Shown: positions 32,593 through 42,040 of the stretch, in pieces
Layout: every line of letters starts with the position of its first letter
How positions within the stretch are numbered: position 1 is the first letter of the stretch
DNA from: Spirosoma pollinicola
GTDB lineage: Bacteria > Bacteroidota > Bacteroidia > Cytophagales > Spirosomataceae
NCBI RefSeq assembly: GCF_002831565.1
Contig: NZ_CP025096.1
Span: forward strand, 6,067,014 to 6,131,013
DNA: 64,000 nt
Reading direction: 5' to 3'
The notes under the pieces: generated by a model
The model's database searches: none
Seen by the model: only the letters and a program-made list of their open reading frames with translations
Told to the model about the DNA's origin: nothing
Program-made: the position numbers and the translations under genes

Positions 32593-34800
32593 ATGAGTCA
32601 AACAATTACTTCGTTTAAAGACTTCAGGCAACGGTACCCAATCCGCCCAAACGATGAGGGGGCGTTATTGGGGAGTGGTTCGTATGGGCGTGTTATAAAG
32701 GTTGAGGATCAACTGGAAACCGAATGGGTTGCCGTTAAAATAAGTGAATTTAAGGGGAACGATACGAAGTCACTGAAAGCCGAAGTCGAACTGGCAAAGC
32801 GGGTGCCCAGGCAAGCCAATATAGCTCGATATGATGCCTGCTATCGGCTTGAAACCGATACCAGTGTTAGTGATTTTGCGATCATGAAATATTATCCGGA
32901 TGGTAATCTGGCCGATCTGCTCCGGCATGTCGTGCTGACACCCACCCAGATTTATGAGATAACCCAGGGCATTTTGCTGGGCCTTCAGCACCTGCATAAA
33001 AATCGCATCGTTCACCGCGATTTTAAGCCCGCCAACATTCTTATATCTCGTGATAACGCTGGTCGATTCATTCCGAAAATCGCGGATTTTGGCCTCAGTA
33101 AACTAGTGCGTGACGACGAACTCGACAGTTCTGATTTTGATCTGAGCGATGGACGTGGTACGCCTTCCTACAAAGCGCCTGAACAGATAGAGGGCAGCCG
33201 GGTTAGTTTCAACCTCGATTTGTGGTCGTTTGGCGTGATCCTGTATGAAATAATGACAGGCGAAAAACCGTTTCGAGCCGACGCACGCAATAGTAGTGAA
33301 CAATCGGTTCGACGCGAGATCGAAAAGAAAATCATAACCGTAGAATTGCCTTCGCGCCTGAACCAGGTTGCCGAACCGTATGGGGCCATAATTCGGCGGT
33401 GCCTTGTGCGCGATATTCACGAACGCGCTCGGAAGGAAGAGGAGTTGCTGAACTTACTAGATTCCATTCCCCAATTACTGGCCGAAGCGCAGAAACTTTT
33501 CGACCACCGTGAATACCAATCAGCTCTTGCCGTCTTTGAGCAGGTGCTCAGTAAGCGCGAGTACGATAGTGGAGCGCAAAAAGGTGTTGAACAATGTACG
33601 TCGGCTATTGAGCAACAGCATATAGCGACGCTGCTGAACGAAGCCGAAAGGTTCATTCAGCAACAACGGTTCGATCAGGCCAAAGCACAATACGAACAGG
33701 TATTGCAAGTAAATCCAGTGCATGAAACGGCGGTTCGGGGTCTGGCGTTTTGCATCGACAAACTTCGACCTAAACCACTGGTCATCGAGCCAGAGTCAAC
33801 GGATACCTATCAGGAGCAGGAAGAACGTACAGATGCTTATGAATCTCCTGTTGCTCCAGTCGTTGTGCCAATTGCGGTAAAACCAGCTGTGGTTATCAAG
33901 GCTGTTGTGCCTGAGAAGCAGCACATAGCTAATTTGCCACGTCAGCCTGAGGTTGTGTCTAAGCCTCCCGTTTTGCCCCCTGTTACCGGTAATGTGATTA
34001 CCCGGACGTTCCCCTGGAAGGTAGTCGCGCCGGTATTCATGGTTGTTGGTGGGCTTGTTTGGTATTACAGCCTGGACGGAAATCATACAAGAACAGATTC
34101 TATTCAGAAGCAGGATAGTACTTTAACCGCTGGCGTAGTGCCACCTCCAGAAAATACTAAACCTACACACATAGAACATACAGAGCCAATCAAGCTCAAA
34201 CCGGTCCTTGGTGAATCGAAAGAAGCGCTTGGTAAACGAATAGATATTGCGCTCGGCAAGGCTCAGCGGGCTTATCAGTCAAAAGACTTTGGGTACACTA
34301 TTGACATGGCCAATAGTGCGCTTAAGCTTGACCCCACTCGTCGGGATGTGATCAAACTCCGCGACGCGGCTAGTAGAGAAAATCTGAAAAAAGCACAGGA
34401 AGAAGCGAAAGCACCTCTTACGACTCCGTCAGAATCGCCTAAGAGTGCGGCACCGGAGACAGAGAAGGCCAAACCTGCGGAGTCTGTTGCGCCGGAAAAT
34501 TCAAAAAAGGAAGATCAGGAAAAATATGAGCAGTTGATTGAGGAAGGCACGAAAGCCATTACCAGCGGAAACAACAAGGCAAAAGCCATGGCGACATTCA
34601 CTAAAGCGCAGGCTTTCGCGAAAGAAAATGATTTGAACACTGCCAAAGGCGATGGTGCCTATACATACATGATGGGCAAAGGCAAAAACTATTTTGAGAG
34701 AGATGAATTTGATGGCGCTAAAGGTTGGTATCAGGTAGCGCAATCCTTGAAAGATACCGAAGAGGTCAAACGAAAAATTAAACAATGTACAGATCAGTAA
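32593..34800 (+). CDS. Ser/Thr protein kinase with TPRs and a transmembrane segment
   Basis: The kinase domain covers about residues 20-280 of 735: glycine loop LGSGSYGRV (26-34), Lys49 in WVAVK, Glu64 of helix C, HRDFKPAN (141-148), DFG (165-167) and APE (195-197). All catalytic residues are present. Two TPR units follow (about 292-390), then a Pro/Val-rich linker, a membrane helix (about 475-493), and a second TPR-like region (about 550-735) outside the membrane. The arrangement resembles transmembrane PknB-type kinases with an external sensor part. It should phosphorylate Thr residues read by the FHA proteins and removed by the PP2C enzyme. The downstream TPR gene starts 9 nt later. Confidence 0.93.
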   Translation: MSQTITSFKDFRQRYPIRPNDEGALLGSGSYGRVIKVEDQLETEWVAVKISEFKGNDTKSLKAEVELAKRVPRQANIARYDACYRLETDTSVSDFAIMKYYPDGNLADLLRHVVLTPTQIYEITQGILLGLQHLHKNRIVHRDFKPANILISRDNAGRFIPKIADFGLSKLVRDDELDSSDFDLSDGRGTPSYKAPEQIEGSRVSFNLDLWSFGVILYEIMTGEKPFRADARNSSEQSVRREIEKKIITVELPSRLNQVAEPYGAIIRRCLVRDIHERARKEEELLNLLDSIPQLLAEAQKLFDHREYQSALAVFEQVLSKREYDSGAQKGVEQCTSAIEQQHIATLLNEAERFIQQQRFDQAKAQYEQVLQVNPVHETAVRGLAFCIDKLRPKPLVIEPESTDTYQEQEERTDAYESPVAPVVVPIAVKPAVVIKAVVPEKQHIANLPRQPEVVSKPPVLPPVTGNVITRTFPWKVVAPVFMVVGGLVWYYSLDGNHTRTDSIQKQDSTLTAGVVPPPENTKPTHIEHTEPIKLKPVLGESKEALGKRIDIALGKAQRAYQSKDFGYTIDMANSALKLDPTRRDVIKLRDAASRENLKKAQEEAKAPLTTPSESPKSAAPETEKAKPAESVAPENSKKEDQEKYEQLIEEGTKAITSGNNKAKAMATFTKAQAFAKENDLNTAKGDGAYTYMMGKGKNYFERDEFDGAKGWYQVAQSLKDTEEVKRKIKQCTDQ

Positions 34801-34809
34801 CCCAATTTT

Positions 34810-35718
34810 ATGCGTAAACTACTACACCCGTTCATCCTTGCCCTATTCCTGACGTTTGTTTTGCTGCCCTCTATGCGGGCGGTGTGTCGCCCATCAAATG
34901 GCGTCGTTGTTGTCGACGACGAATATGATCGGTACAAAAAACGAGGGGACGATTTTTTTAAAGAGGGCAAATATTTCGAAGCACGTCGGCAATATCAAAA
35001 TTGTCTCGAAGTTCCCGGTTTCGAAAACGACCCTTATGCGAAGGAACAGATTGCCGACTGCACAAATGGCTTAACGCTTCGCCAGCAAGCCGATGATGCC
35101 GTGCGGCAGAACAAAGGGCCGGAAGCAATCCGGCTATTTGGCCAACTGCTGAATCTCAATCCGGATGATGCCATTACAAAAGCGCAGCTGGCCGATTATT
35201 ACGAACGCCAGGGTAACCAGCTTTTCAACCAGAAACGGTATCGGGAGTCTAAAAACAGCTATTCAGAGGCACTTAAATATGCCGCTGCAACAAAAAAAGA
35301 ATCGCTTGTAATTCAAATGCAAACCATAGATGGTATTCTTAATCCAATTCCTAAACGTATTGGTTTAAAGATCTTTACGGGCGCAGTTGCTATTGGTGCC
35401 GGTGCGTATGCAGTGCTCCTTCGAAGTGATTATCAATCTAAAATGAACACGCTTACTCAAATTAGCCAAACCGCCGACCCTACCGGAAGCGGTATTATCG
35501 CTAACTCCGACACCTATCGGCAATATAATGAGGCTTATACGGCAGCCGAAGCGGCTCAGCAAAAGAACGGGTTGTTCAAGGCTTGTATAGGCGTTGCTGC
35601 TTTAGCGACAATAGCCGAAATCTACTTACTGGTACACAAGCCTAAACCACGCACCAGTACGTTGCAATGGAGGCCTTCATCGCAGTCGTGGGGTCTGGCA
35701 GTCGGTTACACGTTTTGA
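34810..35718 (+). CDS. TPR membrane protein of the kinase operon
   Basis: This 302-aa protein has a signal peptide (residues 1-24) and three to four TPR-type helical pairs (about 35-175; GDDFFKEGKYFEARRQYQNC and GNQLFNQKRYRESKNSY are typical). Two hydrophobic helices follow (about 188-208 and 255-277). The TPRs resemble the external part of the kinase upstream, which suggests that the two proteins bind each other or a shared partner. No enzyme domain is seen. Confidence 0.8.
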   Translation: MRKLLHPFILALFLTFVLLPSMRAVCRPSNGVVVVDDEYDRYKKRGDDFFKEGKYFEARRQYQNCLEVPGFENDPYAKEQIADCTNGLTLRQQADDAVRQNKGPEAIRLFGQLLNLNPDDAITKAQLADYYERQGNQLFNQKRYRESKNSYSEALKYAAATKKESLVIQMQTIDGILNPIPKRIGLKIFTGAVAIGAGAYAVLLRSDYQSKMNTLTQISQTADPTGSGIIANSDTYRQYNEAYTAAEAAQQKNGLFKACIGVAALATIAEIYLLVHKPKPRTSTLQWRPSSQSWGLAVGYTF

Positions 35719-35747
35719 ATTATTTCACACCATCTTTTCCATAAAAA

Positions 35748-37106
35748 ATGAAGACATCACGTACTTATCTCCTTGTTAGTGTTTTAATCTGCAGCTTTGG
35801 TAGTCTGCTTTTAAGTTGTGGCAGCTGGGACCTACCCACGAAAAAAACGCAGCGAATCTGCGAAAAACCGGCAGGGACATTAACTCAAAAAGCGCAGGAA
35901 CGGAAGGTTGATTTTTCGATTAGTGATGCGAAAGGTACCATTGATCAGGTTATCTGGAGCTTTGGGAATGGAATCACTGCCACAACTACGGGTACAACGG
36001 TTACGTATACATACCCAGTTTCTGGCACATTTACTGCCAGTGCAACGCTGACGAATACATGTAATAACACAACCACGTTGTCTACTGTAGTTACCCCTGT
36101 TAATATAGTTGCTCCTTCACTTAGTATTGTCAAACCATCTAGTGCTGGCGTGACTACAGCCAGTGTAAACTTTGTTGTCAATAATTATGGTAATCCCGCT
36201 GCCGTAGAATATGGTATCTGCTATTCATCTACCATTAATACTCCCGATACTAAAAACTCAACTGTAGTTCCGGTAGTTACGCCAATAGTAGGTGTAAATA
36301 CAGTCGTCAATCTGCCAAATCTGGCGCCTAGTACGACTTATTATTATCAGGCTTATGCCAAATTACCTTCAGGAGATTTTGTTTATAGTTCACCGGTTGA
36401 ATCATTTACGACGCAGGCAGATCCTCTTCTTCAGGACCTGATAGCCTCTGTATCATTCACTAACCAGTCCCTTCTGGATGTTAGTGGCTATAACAATAAC
36501 GTTAAGCTAGTAGGTACCACGTTTACCGGCGACCGTAAGGGCAATGCGAACTCGGCTATTTTGTTAAATGGGTCGGGTGATTATTTCTACATGCCTGAGA
36601 ACGGGACTCTGAATCCGGAGGCATTGTCAATTAGCATTTGGATCAAACCAGCCGTCATACCTGTTGGCGTGGAAGGCCGGATGCAGATTTACAATAAAGC
36701 ACGCTTTAGCGACGGTCTCCCGCAAACGTATAGCTCCTTAATTAAAGCCGAGAAAGATATTGGGCCAGGGCTGACGTTTATGACCAACATTAAGCAAAAT
36801 AGCGACTGCATAGGTGGTAAAGGCTGGCAGGATTTGGAGTTTACCAGCGGTGTTGACCTAAGTAAGTGGCACCATTTGGTATTTACATATAGTGGAAGTT
36901 CAGCCCGAATGTATTTTGATGGTGCAGAACTATATGTAAAAACTGACCTGTCTCCTAACGGAATAGATAAATGTCCGGGTGGGGAATTGAAATTTGGGGC
37001 ACAGTATCAATCCCTTCCCTGGTATTTTAAGGGAGCTATGGACGACATTAGGATTTACAAACGGGCGTTAACAGCCAGCGAGGTACAGATGTTGCTTAAT
37101 CAATAA
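35748..37106 (+). CDS. PKD/LamG-domain lipoprotein
   Basis: This 452-aa protein begins with a lipoprotein signal ending LLLSC (Cys at about 24). A PKD-like domain (about 45-115; VIWSFGNG and YTYPVSGTFTASATLTN), a fibronectin-III-like part (about 125-222) and a C-terminal LamG/concanavalin-like domain (about 230-450; LSISIWIKPA, WHHLVFTYSGSSARMYFDG, IYKRALTASEV) follow. It is the last gene of the kinase operon, with a 29-nt gap. A surface role in binding or as the sensor end of the pathway is possible. Convergent genes start 6 nt after its stop. Confidence 0.88.
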   Translation: MKTSRTYLLVSVLICSFGSLLLSCGSWDLPTKKTQRICEKPAGTLTQKAQERKVDFSISDAKGTIDQVIWSFGNGITATTTGTTVTYTYPVSGTFTASATLTNTCNNTTTLSTVVTPVNIVAPSLSIVKPSSAGVTTASVNFVVNNYGNPAAVEYGICYSSTINTPDTKNSTVVPVVTPIVGVNTVVNLPNLAPSTTYYYQAYAKLPSGDFVYSSPVESFTTQADPLLQDLIASVSFTNQSLLDVSGYNNNVKLVGTTFTGDRKGNANSAILLNGSGDYFYMPENGTLNPEALSISIWIKPAVIPVGVEGRMQIYNKARFSDGLPQTYSSLIKAEKDIGPGLTFMTNIKQNSDCIGGKGWQDLEFTSGVDLSKWHHLVFTYSGSSARMYFDGAELYVKTDLSPNGIDKCPGGELKFGAQYQSLPWYFKGAMDDIRIYKRALTASEVQMLLNQ

Positions 37107-37112
37107 TCTGGA

Positions 37113-37904
37113 TTAGTCAATTTTCTGAAGCACACGTTGCGCCAGTGAGTTAAAAGGGTGGGCCTTATCGGTACTGATTCGTTTCAGCATGGGTAAGGCC
37201 TTCTCTTTTTGCTCATTTTTAACATAAGCCAGAGCCAGAAACCACTCGGCTTTTTGTCGGAGTTGACGAGATGGAGCGGCCTGCGCTTCGATCAATAACG
37301 GTATCGCTTTGGTCGGTTGCTTATTGGCCAGGTAACTCAGTCCCAGAAAATAATCCTTGTAATAACGCGTCTGTTTATTGGCGGGGAGGGTGGTTAACTG
37401 CTCAATGACCTTATCGTATTTACCGGCCTTATAGTTTCTCATGGCGTCCAGAAACTCAGTCCGGACGGACGGGGAAACCTTGCCGGATGGGAAATCTTTC
37501 AGCAGGTCGGTAGATGGATCGGGCGAGGAGATGTCGGCGTAGGCCATATCGGCCTGATTATTTCCAGTCTGCTGATACGAATAATAGCCAACGCCTAACG
37601 CCAGAACTACCGATGCGGCCGCTGCCCAGTACCGCCAGTTGGATAGGGGACGAACAATAGTCCGTTTTTCGGTCAATGACTCTAAAGGTGCTGTGGTTGC
37701 CTCATACTGTGCTTTTGCTCGCTCCAGAGCGCGTTCGATACCCAAAGCCCGCAAGCCGAGTCGAATGTTACGCTGTCGATCAACTTCTGCCCGAAGTTCG
37801 GCATCGGCCTGCATATCCTTTTCAAACAAGGCTCGGTCTGTTGCCGACAGCTCGTTGGTTAAATAGGCCTCAATTATCTCGTATTGCTCTTCTGATAAAT
37901 TCAT
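37113..37904 (-). CDS. Anti-sigma-like membrane protein with TPR-type C-terminus
   Basis: The first 90 residues of this 263-aa protein are cytoplasmic helices with an EAYLTNELSATDRALFEKDM segment typical of anti-sigma factors of the ECF partner type. One membrane helix (about 90-108) leads to an external helical-repeat region (about 135-263; KAGKYDKVIEQLTTLP, FLGLSYLANKQPTKAIPLL). It starts 5 nt after the ECF sigma gene stop, so the two form an operon. It probably holds the sigma factor at the membrane until an external signal arrives. The call rests on layout and position; no zinc motif is seen. Confidence 0.75.
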   Translation of the reverse strand: MNLSEEQYEIIEAYLTNELSATDRALFEKDMQADAELRAEVDRQRNIRLGLRALGIERALERAKAQYEATTAPLESLTEKRTIVRPLSNWRYWAAAASVVLALGVGYYSYQQTGNNQADMAYADISSPDPSTDLLKDFPSGKVSPSVRTEFLDAMRNYKAGKYDKVIEQLTTLPANKQTRYYKDYFLGLSYLANKQPTKAIPLLIEAQAAPSRQLRQKAEWFLALAYVKNEQKEKALPMLKRISTDKAHPFNSLAQRVLQKID

Positions 37905-37909
37905 AATCC

Positions 37910-38488
37910 TTACTGATTAGCCGTTTTCAGGTAAAAAGTTTTCAGCTTTTCGGCACAATCATACCGTTTCGATTTCACTGAGGACTCCTTCATGCCAAGT
38001 CGTTCGGCAATTTCCCGCAGTGACAGGTCTTCCACATAAAACCACTCTATTACCTTTCGGCACTCATCCTTGAGCTGGCCAAGCGATTGCCGAACCGCCT
38101 GCACAATATCCAATCGTTCTAGATCCTTGACTACGTCGGCCGTATCAACCATATCGACTGTGTCGGGCATGGTAGCGCGGGTACGTAATCGGGACGATTT
38201 CAATTCAGTCAACCATACGCGTTTACAATACTCAAAAACGACGGTCGTAATGCGGGTACCCGCCTGAAGTTGATAACTACCAGTTTCCAGGTTGAGCAAA
38301 AAACTCATTAACCCTTTCTGAAAGGCATCCTCAGCATCCATTTCTGAGCCGCTGTTGGTCAATACCCAATATCGAAAAGAAGGAAGTGATTCAGTGTACA
38401 AAAATTGATAAGCCCGCTCATCGCGACGGCTCAGGGCGGTATAAAAATCCTGTTCTGTTGAGTAAATGGGTAACGGGCGCGTTGACAT
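37910..38488 (-). CDS. ECF-type RNA polymerase sigma factor
   Basis: From the ATG at 38486-38488 the product is 192 aa. Region 2 is visible in DERAYQFLYTESLPSFRYWV and SGSEMDAEDAFQKGLMSF. Region 4 is the C-terminal helix-turn-helix LSLREIAERLGMKESSVKSKRYDCAEKLKTF. The family is the sigma-70 extracytoplasmic-function type. A frame from 38590 would add 34 residues unlike the family. It probably responds to the anti-sigma-like neighbour downstream. The kinase operon ends 6 nt beyond that pair on the other strand, but common control is not shown. Confidence 0.9.
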   Translation of the reverse strand: MSTRPLPIYSTEQDFYTALSRRDERAYQFLYTESLPSFRYWVLTNSGSEMDAEDAFQKGLMSFLLNLETGSYQLQAGTRITTVVFEYCKRVWLTELKSSRLRTRATMPDTVDMVDTADVVKDLERLDIVQAVRQSLGQLKDECRKVIEWFYVEDLSLREIAERLGMKESSVKSKRYDCAEKLKTFYLKTANQ

Positions 38489-38801
38489 ATGGCTGTAGAA
38501 TGGGCGAATATAAAACCCGAACGTCCACAATTGCACCCGCCAGCCAATTATTGATGAATAGGACTCAGGCCAAAAAGGTAAGTCAGACAATCTTTTTTAC
38601 TTATTTCTCAAAATGCCCACTCACCTTCTCGCAGTTCGATTGATATATACCCGAAGCTTAGCTTTAAGGTAGTCGAAGCCATTATTGGAGTTGACCTTCC
38701 TCTTAAAATACTAAGCGGGTTATAACACCGATTTCCCGAAAAACCAGGTGGCGTAAGCTGAAAAGCCAATAGAGTAAGCAATAGTTAAATTTTTGTTCAA
38801 A
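38489..38801. other. Intergenic region upstream of the sigma factor
   Basis: This 313-nt stretch should contain the divergent promoters of the sigma operon and the small secreted protein. I see no clear box, repeat or small gene in it. Confidence 0.4.
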
Positions 38802-39230
38802 ATGAAAAATCTTATTTTACTATCGATGATTGTGTTTACCAGTTCACTTTCAATGGCTCAGTACAAGAAAGATGGTACGCCAGATATGAGGTATAATTCA
38901 AATAAGCAGGCATATGGCAATAGCTATTCTACACCTAGCTATGGTACTACAAATACAGATAAACAGTACCAGAGCGGTTACGAGCGAAACGGGACATATG
39001 TTGAGCCAAGTTATCATACGAGACCGAACAATACCAATACAGATAATTGGAGCACAAGTGGAAACACAAATCCGATGACTGGAAGTCAGGGGACAAGAGC
39101 CAGAGACTATTCGAATGATGCAACTAACTATGGTCAGGGTCAATCTATTAAGACGGGTTCGCGTGGTGGTCAGTATTACGAAAACAGCAATGGTAATCGA
39201 ACCTATGTACCTAAGCAACCATTCCGATAA
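38802..39230 (+). CDS. Secreted Asn/Tyr/Gly/Thr-rich protein
   Basis: From the ATG at 38802 the product is 142 aa with a signal peptide ending SMAQ (about residue 19). The mature part is low in hydrophobic residues and rich in Asn, Thr, Tyr, Ser and Gly, with repeated NTNTDN / TNTDK phrases and YY, SYGTT and TYV turns. It is probably disordered or a surface filament component. I do not recognise a family. A TTG start three codons earlier is less likely. Confidence 0.7.
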   Translation: MKNLILLSMIVFTSSLSMAQYKKDGTPDMRYNSNKQAYGNSYSTPSYGTTNTDKQYQSGYERNGTYVEPSYHTRPNNTNTDNWSTSGNTNPMTGSQGTRARDYSNDATNYGQGQSIKTGSRGGQYYENSNGNRTYVPKQPFR

Positions 39231-39330
39231 GCGGTATTTAAAAAGAAATAAAAGACATAATGATTTTTGGCTTTCCGCTACTTCCACCCATCCCGCAATT
39301 CAACAATAAACGTTTCTTTCCACTAAAATC

Positions 39331-40164
39331 ATGGGTACTGTTCAACCATCTGGCTCGTCAACCACTGTTAATCCTGACGATTATTACTTCTACCACACTA
39401 TTGATTTACCGGGCCTTGGGGAAATGAATGGCGAATGGGATCTGCGCCCTTTTGTCGATGATTATCTGGGTCATGTTCCGTTGGCAGGTAAGCGCGTGCT
39501 GGAAATGGGAGCCGCTAATGGGTTTCTAACATTTCATATGGAAAAGAAAGGGGCGTCGGTGATTAGTTATGACCTATCGCCGGATCTCGATTGGGACATG
39601 GTTCCCTTTGCGCATAAGGATGGAGCAGCCTGGGCACCCAAACGGAAGAATCATATTCGAAAGTTGAATAATGCCTACCGTCTGGGCCATTCACTCTTTA
39701 ATTCAAAAGCCGAGTTTGTACATGGCACCGTATATGATATTCCGAAATCGGTTGGTTATGTGGATATTAGTACGTTCGGCAGTATTTTACTTCACGTTCG
39801 TGATCCATTTCTGGCTTTAGAACAAGCGGCAAATATTACCAAAGAAACCATCGTCATTACCGAGATTCTGGATAACAATCGCCAGAAAATCATAAACAGT
39901 TTATTTGGCTGGATGGGCGAATCGACGGTGCGTAAAATTCGAAGTAAGCTGCTGGGCCCATCAATGATCTTTCGGCCTAATGCAGTGGTGGGGCATCCTG
40001 AAGAAACCTGGTGGCACTTTACACCAGAAATTCTCGAACAATTTCTAGGCGTTCTTGGCTTTCAGGATGTTCAGATCAAATACCATAAACAGTTTTTTGC
40101 CCAGCACAACAAAAGTCAATTAATGTACACCATAGTCGCGAATCGGACTACGCCAATAAAGTAG
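39331..40164 (+). CDS. Class I SAM-dependent methyltransferase
   Basis: The SAM-binding motif I of this 277-aa protein is VLEMGAANGFLTFHME (about 56-71), followed by an acidic residue at the end of strand 2 (ISYDLSPD, 76-83). A FGSILLHVRDPFLALEQA segment (about 150-167) is typical of a methyltransferase motif IV/V region. The overall form resembles small-molecule or glycan methyltransferases near surface-sugar genes. The substrate is unknown. It is a single gene followed by the inverted repeat at 40306. Confidence 0.88.
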   Translation: MGTVQPSGSSTTVNPDDYYFYHTIDLPGLGEMNGEWDLRPFVDDYLGHVPLAGKRVLEMGAANGFLTFHMEKKGASVISYDLSPDLDWDMVPFAHKDGAAWAPKRKNHIRKLNNAYRLGHSLFNSKAEFVHGTVYDIPKSVGYVDISTFGSILLHVRDPFLALEQAANITKETIVITEILDNNRQKIINSLFGWMGESTVRKIRSKLLGPSMIFRPNAVVGHPEETWWHFTPEILEQFLGVLGFQDVQIKYHKQFFAQHNKSQLMYTIVANRTTPIK

Positions 40165-40465
40165 GCTTAAGTTATAAACAGGACGACGATATCACAATAG
40201 TTGATATCGTCGTCCCATTTTTGTCGTGCGACTATAAGCAGCGAACAGGCTAATTCGTTAAATAGCGTGAATTAGGGATGATTTAAAAAGGAAACTATGC
40301 GTTGCTTTTGTCATCCCGACGGAAGGAGGGATCTTCGGACAAGACGAAGTGATCCAATTTACCGAAGATCCCTCCTTCCGTCGGGATGACAAAAAGACAA
40401 AACATTGAATTACAGATGCTTAACTGAGTGTCTATCTATAATTCATATTAAATATATGTTCACGG
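40165..40465. other. Convergent intergenic region
   Basis: This 300-nt stretch between the 3' ends of the methyltransferase and mntH holds the inverted repeat 40306-40394 and nothing else that I can see. Confidence 0.5.
40306..40394. repeat. Perfect inverted repeat, 33-nt arms, between convergent genes
   Basis: The arms 40306-40338 and 40362-40394 are exact reverse complements with a 23-nt loop. The inner 14 bases (ggagggatcttcgg) are identical to those of the repeat at 3818-3943, and gtcat and ccgac blocks are also shared in the same order. It may serve as a two-way terminator. Confidence 0.9.
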
Positions 40466-41806
40466 TTATAAACTCGAAACCGTGTCCCATAATAAATAGG
40501 TATTCAAGACGATAATAAGCACCGCAACGATCCAGGATAGTGCTTTTACCCAGACAGGATTAACGAATTTTCCCATCTTGGTTTTATTACTGGTGAATGA
40601 AACAAGTGGCACAACTGCAAAACTAAGCTGGAGTGACAGAATAACCTGGCTGAGCACTAATAGCTCACTGGTGCCATGTTCACCATACAGAATGGCCACT
40701 ACCAGTGCCGGAACAATAGCAACCAGACGTGTAATAAGTCGGCGAATCCAGGGTTTAACGCGCAGATTGATAAAGCCTTCCATTACAATCTGCCCGGCCA
40801 ATGTACCGGTCAGAGTGGAGTTTTGGCCTGATGCCAGCAAGGCTACCGCAAACAAAATACCCGCTAGTTTAACGCCCAGAATTGGGTCGAGTAAACGGTG
40901 AGCATCGGTAATATCGGCCACTTGCTGGTTCCCCGAAAAGTGAAAGGTTGCCGCTGCCAGAACAAGAATGGCTGCATTGATGAAGAAGGCAAGAAACAGG
41001 GAAACCGTAGAGTCGATAGTGGCGAATTTAATGGCCGACTTCCGACCGGCGTCATTCCGCCCGAAATCGCGGGTTTGTACAATGCTGGAGTGCAGATACA
41101 AGTTGTGCGGCATCACCGTAGCACCCAATATGCCAATGGCAATGTAAAGCATGCCCGGATTGGTGATAATGTCTGCATGGGGCACCAGACCGGCAGCAAC
41201 GCCAGCCATATCGGGCCTGGATACCAGCAACTCGTAACCGAAACATCCCACAATCAGAAAGATCAGACTGGCAACGATTCGCTCAATGAGTTGAAACCCT
41301 TTGTTCTGTAAGTATAACAGTAACAGCACATCAAGGGCCGTTATCAAAATGCCAAGCGTGAGGGGCAGACCAAACAGCAGATTGAGCGCAATCGCCGACC
41401 CGATGACTTCGGCCAAATCGGTGGCGGCAATCGCAATCTCGGCCAGAAGCCATAAGCCAATGGATACGGGGCGGCTAAAATGATCGCGGCAAGCCTGAGC
41501 AAGGTCACGGCCAGTCGCAATGCCTAATTTTAACGCCAGGTGCTGAAGCAGTATGGCAAACAGATTAGAAATAAGAACAACCGATAAGAGTTTATAGCCA
41601 TACCGGGCCCCGCCCGCAATATCGGTTGCCCAGTTGCCTGGGTCCATGTAGCCCACGGCAACCATTAGGCCAGGCCCGGCGTAGGCCCGTAATGTTTTAA
41701 AGAACCCTCCGCCTATCGGCACATGAACAGAGCTATGTACGTCGGCCAGAGAGTTTTCGTTACTCTCTTGCCGCCAGCCTTTCATCGACGTATTCGTTAC
41801 CTCCAT
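40466..41806 (-). CDS. mntH: NRAMP-family Mn2+/H+ transporter
   Basis: This 446-aa protein has about eleven membrane helices. The metal-binding signature is present: [16 protein letters not shown] (about 52-67, with Asp55 and Asn58) and [15 protein letters not shown] (about 231-245, with the Met and His of helix 6). NRAMP proteins import Mn2+ (and Fe2+) with protons. The gene is divergent from mntR with a DtxR-type operator between them, so repression by Mn-bound MntR is very likely. Confidence 0.95.
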   Translation of the reverse strand: MEVTNTSMKGWRQESNENSLADVHSSVHVPIGGGFFKTLRAYAGPGLMVAVGYMDPGNWATDIAGGARYGYKLLSVVLISNLFAILLQHLALKLGIATGRDLAQACRDHFSRPVSIGLWLLAEIAIAATDLAEVIGSAIALNLLFGLPLTLGILITALDVLLLLYLQNKGFQLIERIVASLIFLIVGCFGYELLVSRPDMAGVAAGLVPHADIITNPGMLYIAIGILGATVMPHNLYLHSSIVQTRDFGRNDAGRKSAIKFATIDSTVSLFLAFFINAAILVLAAATFHFSGNQQVADITDAHRLLDPILGVKLAGILFAVALLASGQNSTLTGTLAGQIVMEGFINLRVKPWIRRLITRLVAIVPALVVAILYGEHGTSELLVLSQVILSLQLSFAVVPLVSFTSNKTKMGKFVNPVWVKALSWIVAVLIIVLNTYLLWDTVSSL

Positions 41807-41932
41807 TTCAGTCTTACACGTTGAATACCCACTAAACCGGTTGATGAACCTGTGTGGTTTTAAGTAGTTATTGAATTACTCAGAAATACGTTTGTTTTTC
41901 TATAACGCATTAAAGATAAGCATTGTTGAAAT

Positions 41933-41958
41933 AAAAATTTAGAGTCGCCTAAATTTTT
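41933..41958. promoter_or_regulatory. DtxR/MntR-type operator between mntH and mntR
   Basis: AAAAATTTAG and its exact complement CTAAATTTTT are separated by agtcgc. The inner 16 bp fit the TTTAG-N6-CTAAA form of DtxR-family operators. It lies between the two divergent genes, upstream of the mntR -7 box at 41979-41986 and of a mntH -7-like box (TATCTTTA, minus strand, 41911-41918). Confidence 0.8.
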
Positions 41959-41978
41959 AGAAAGTTTAACATAAAAAC

Positions 41979-41986
41979 TACCTTTG
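41979..41986 (+). promoter_or_regulatory. -7 promoter box of mntR (TACCTTTG)
   Basis: TACCTTTG matches the Bacteroidota TAnnTTTG element in full and lies 55-62 nt upstream of the mntR ATG. The operator at 41933-41958 occupies the expected -33 region, so bound MntR should block the polymerase. Confidence 0.6.
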
Positions 41987-42040
41987 CAGGCAAACTGTTT
42001 TCGTTTATTCAGCCGTTATGGATAAGCAGCCACTCATTTC

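Noticed and set aside
38898-39287. 129-codon minus-strand ORF opposite the small secreted protein
   Set aside because: The plus-strand frame has a clear signal peptide; the minus-strand frame is a shadow made of hydrophobic codons complementary to the Asn/Thr-rich sequence.
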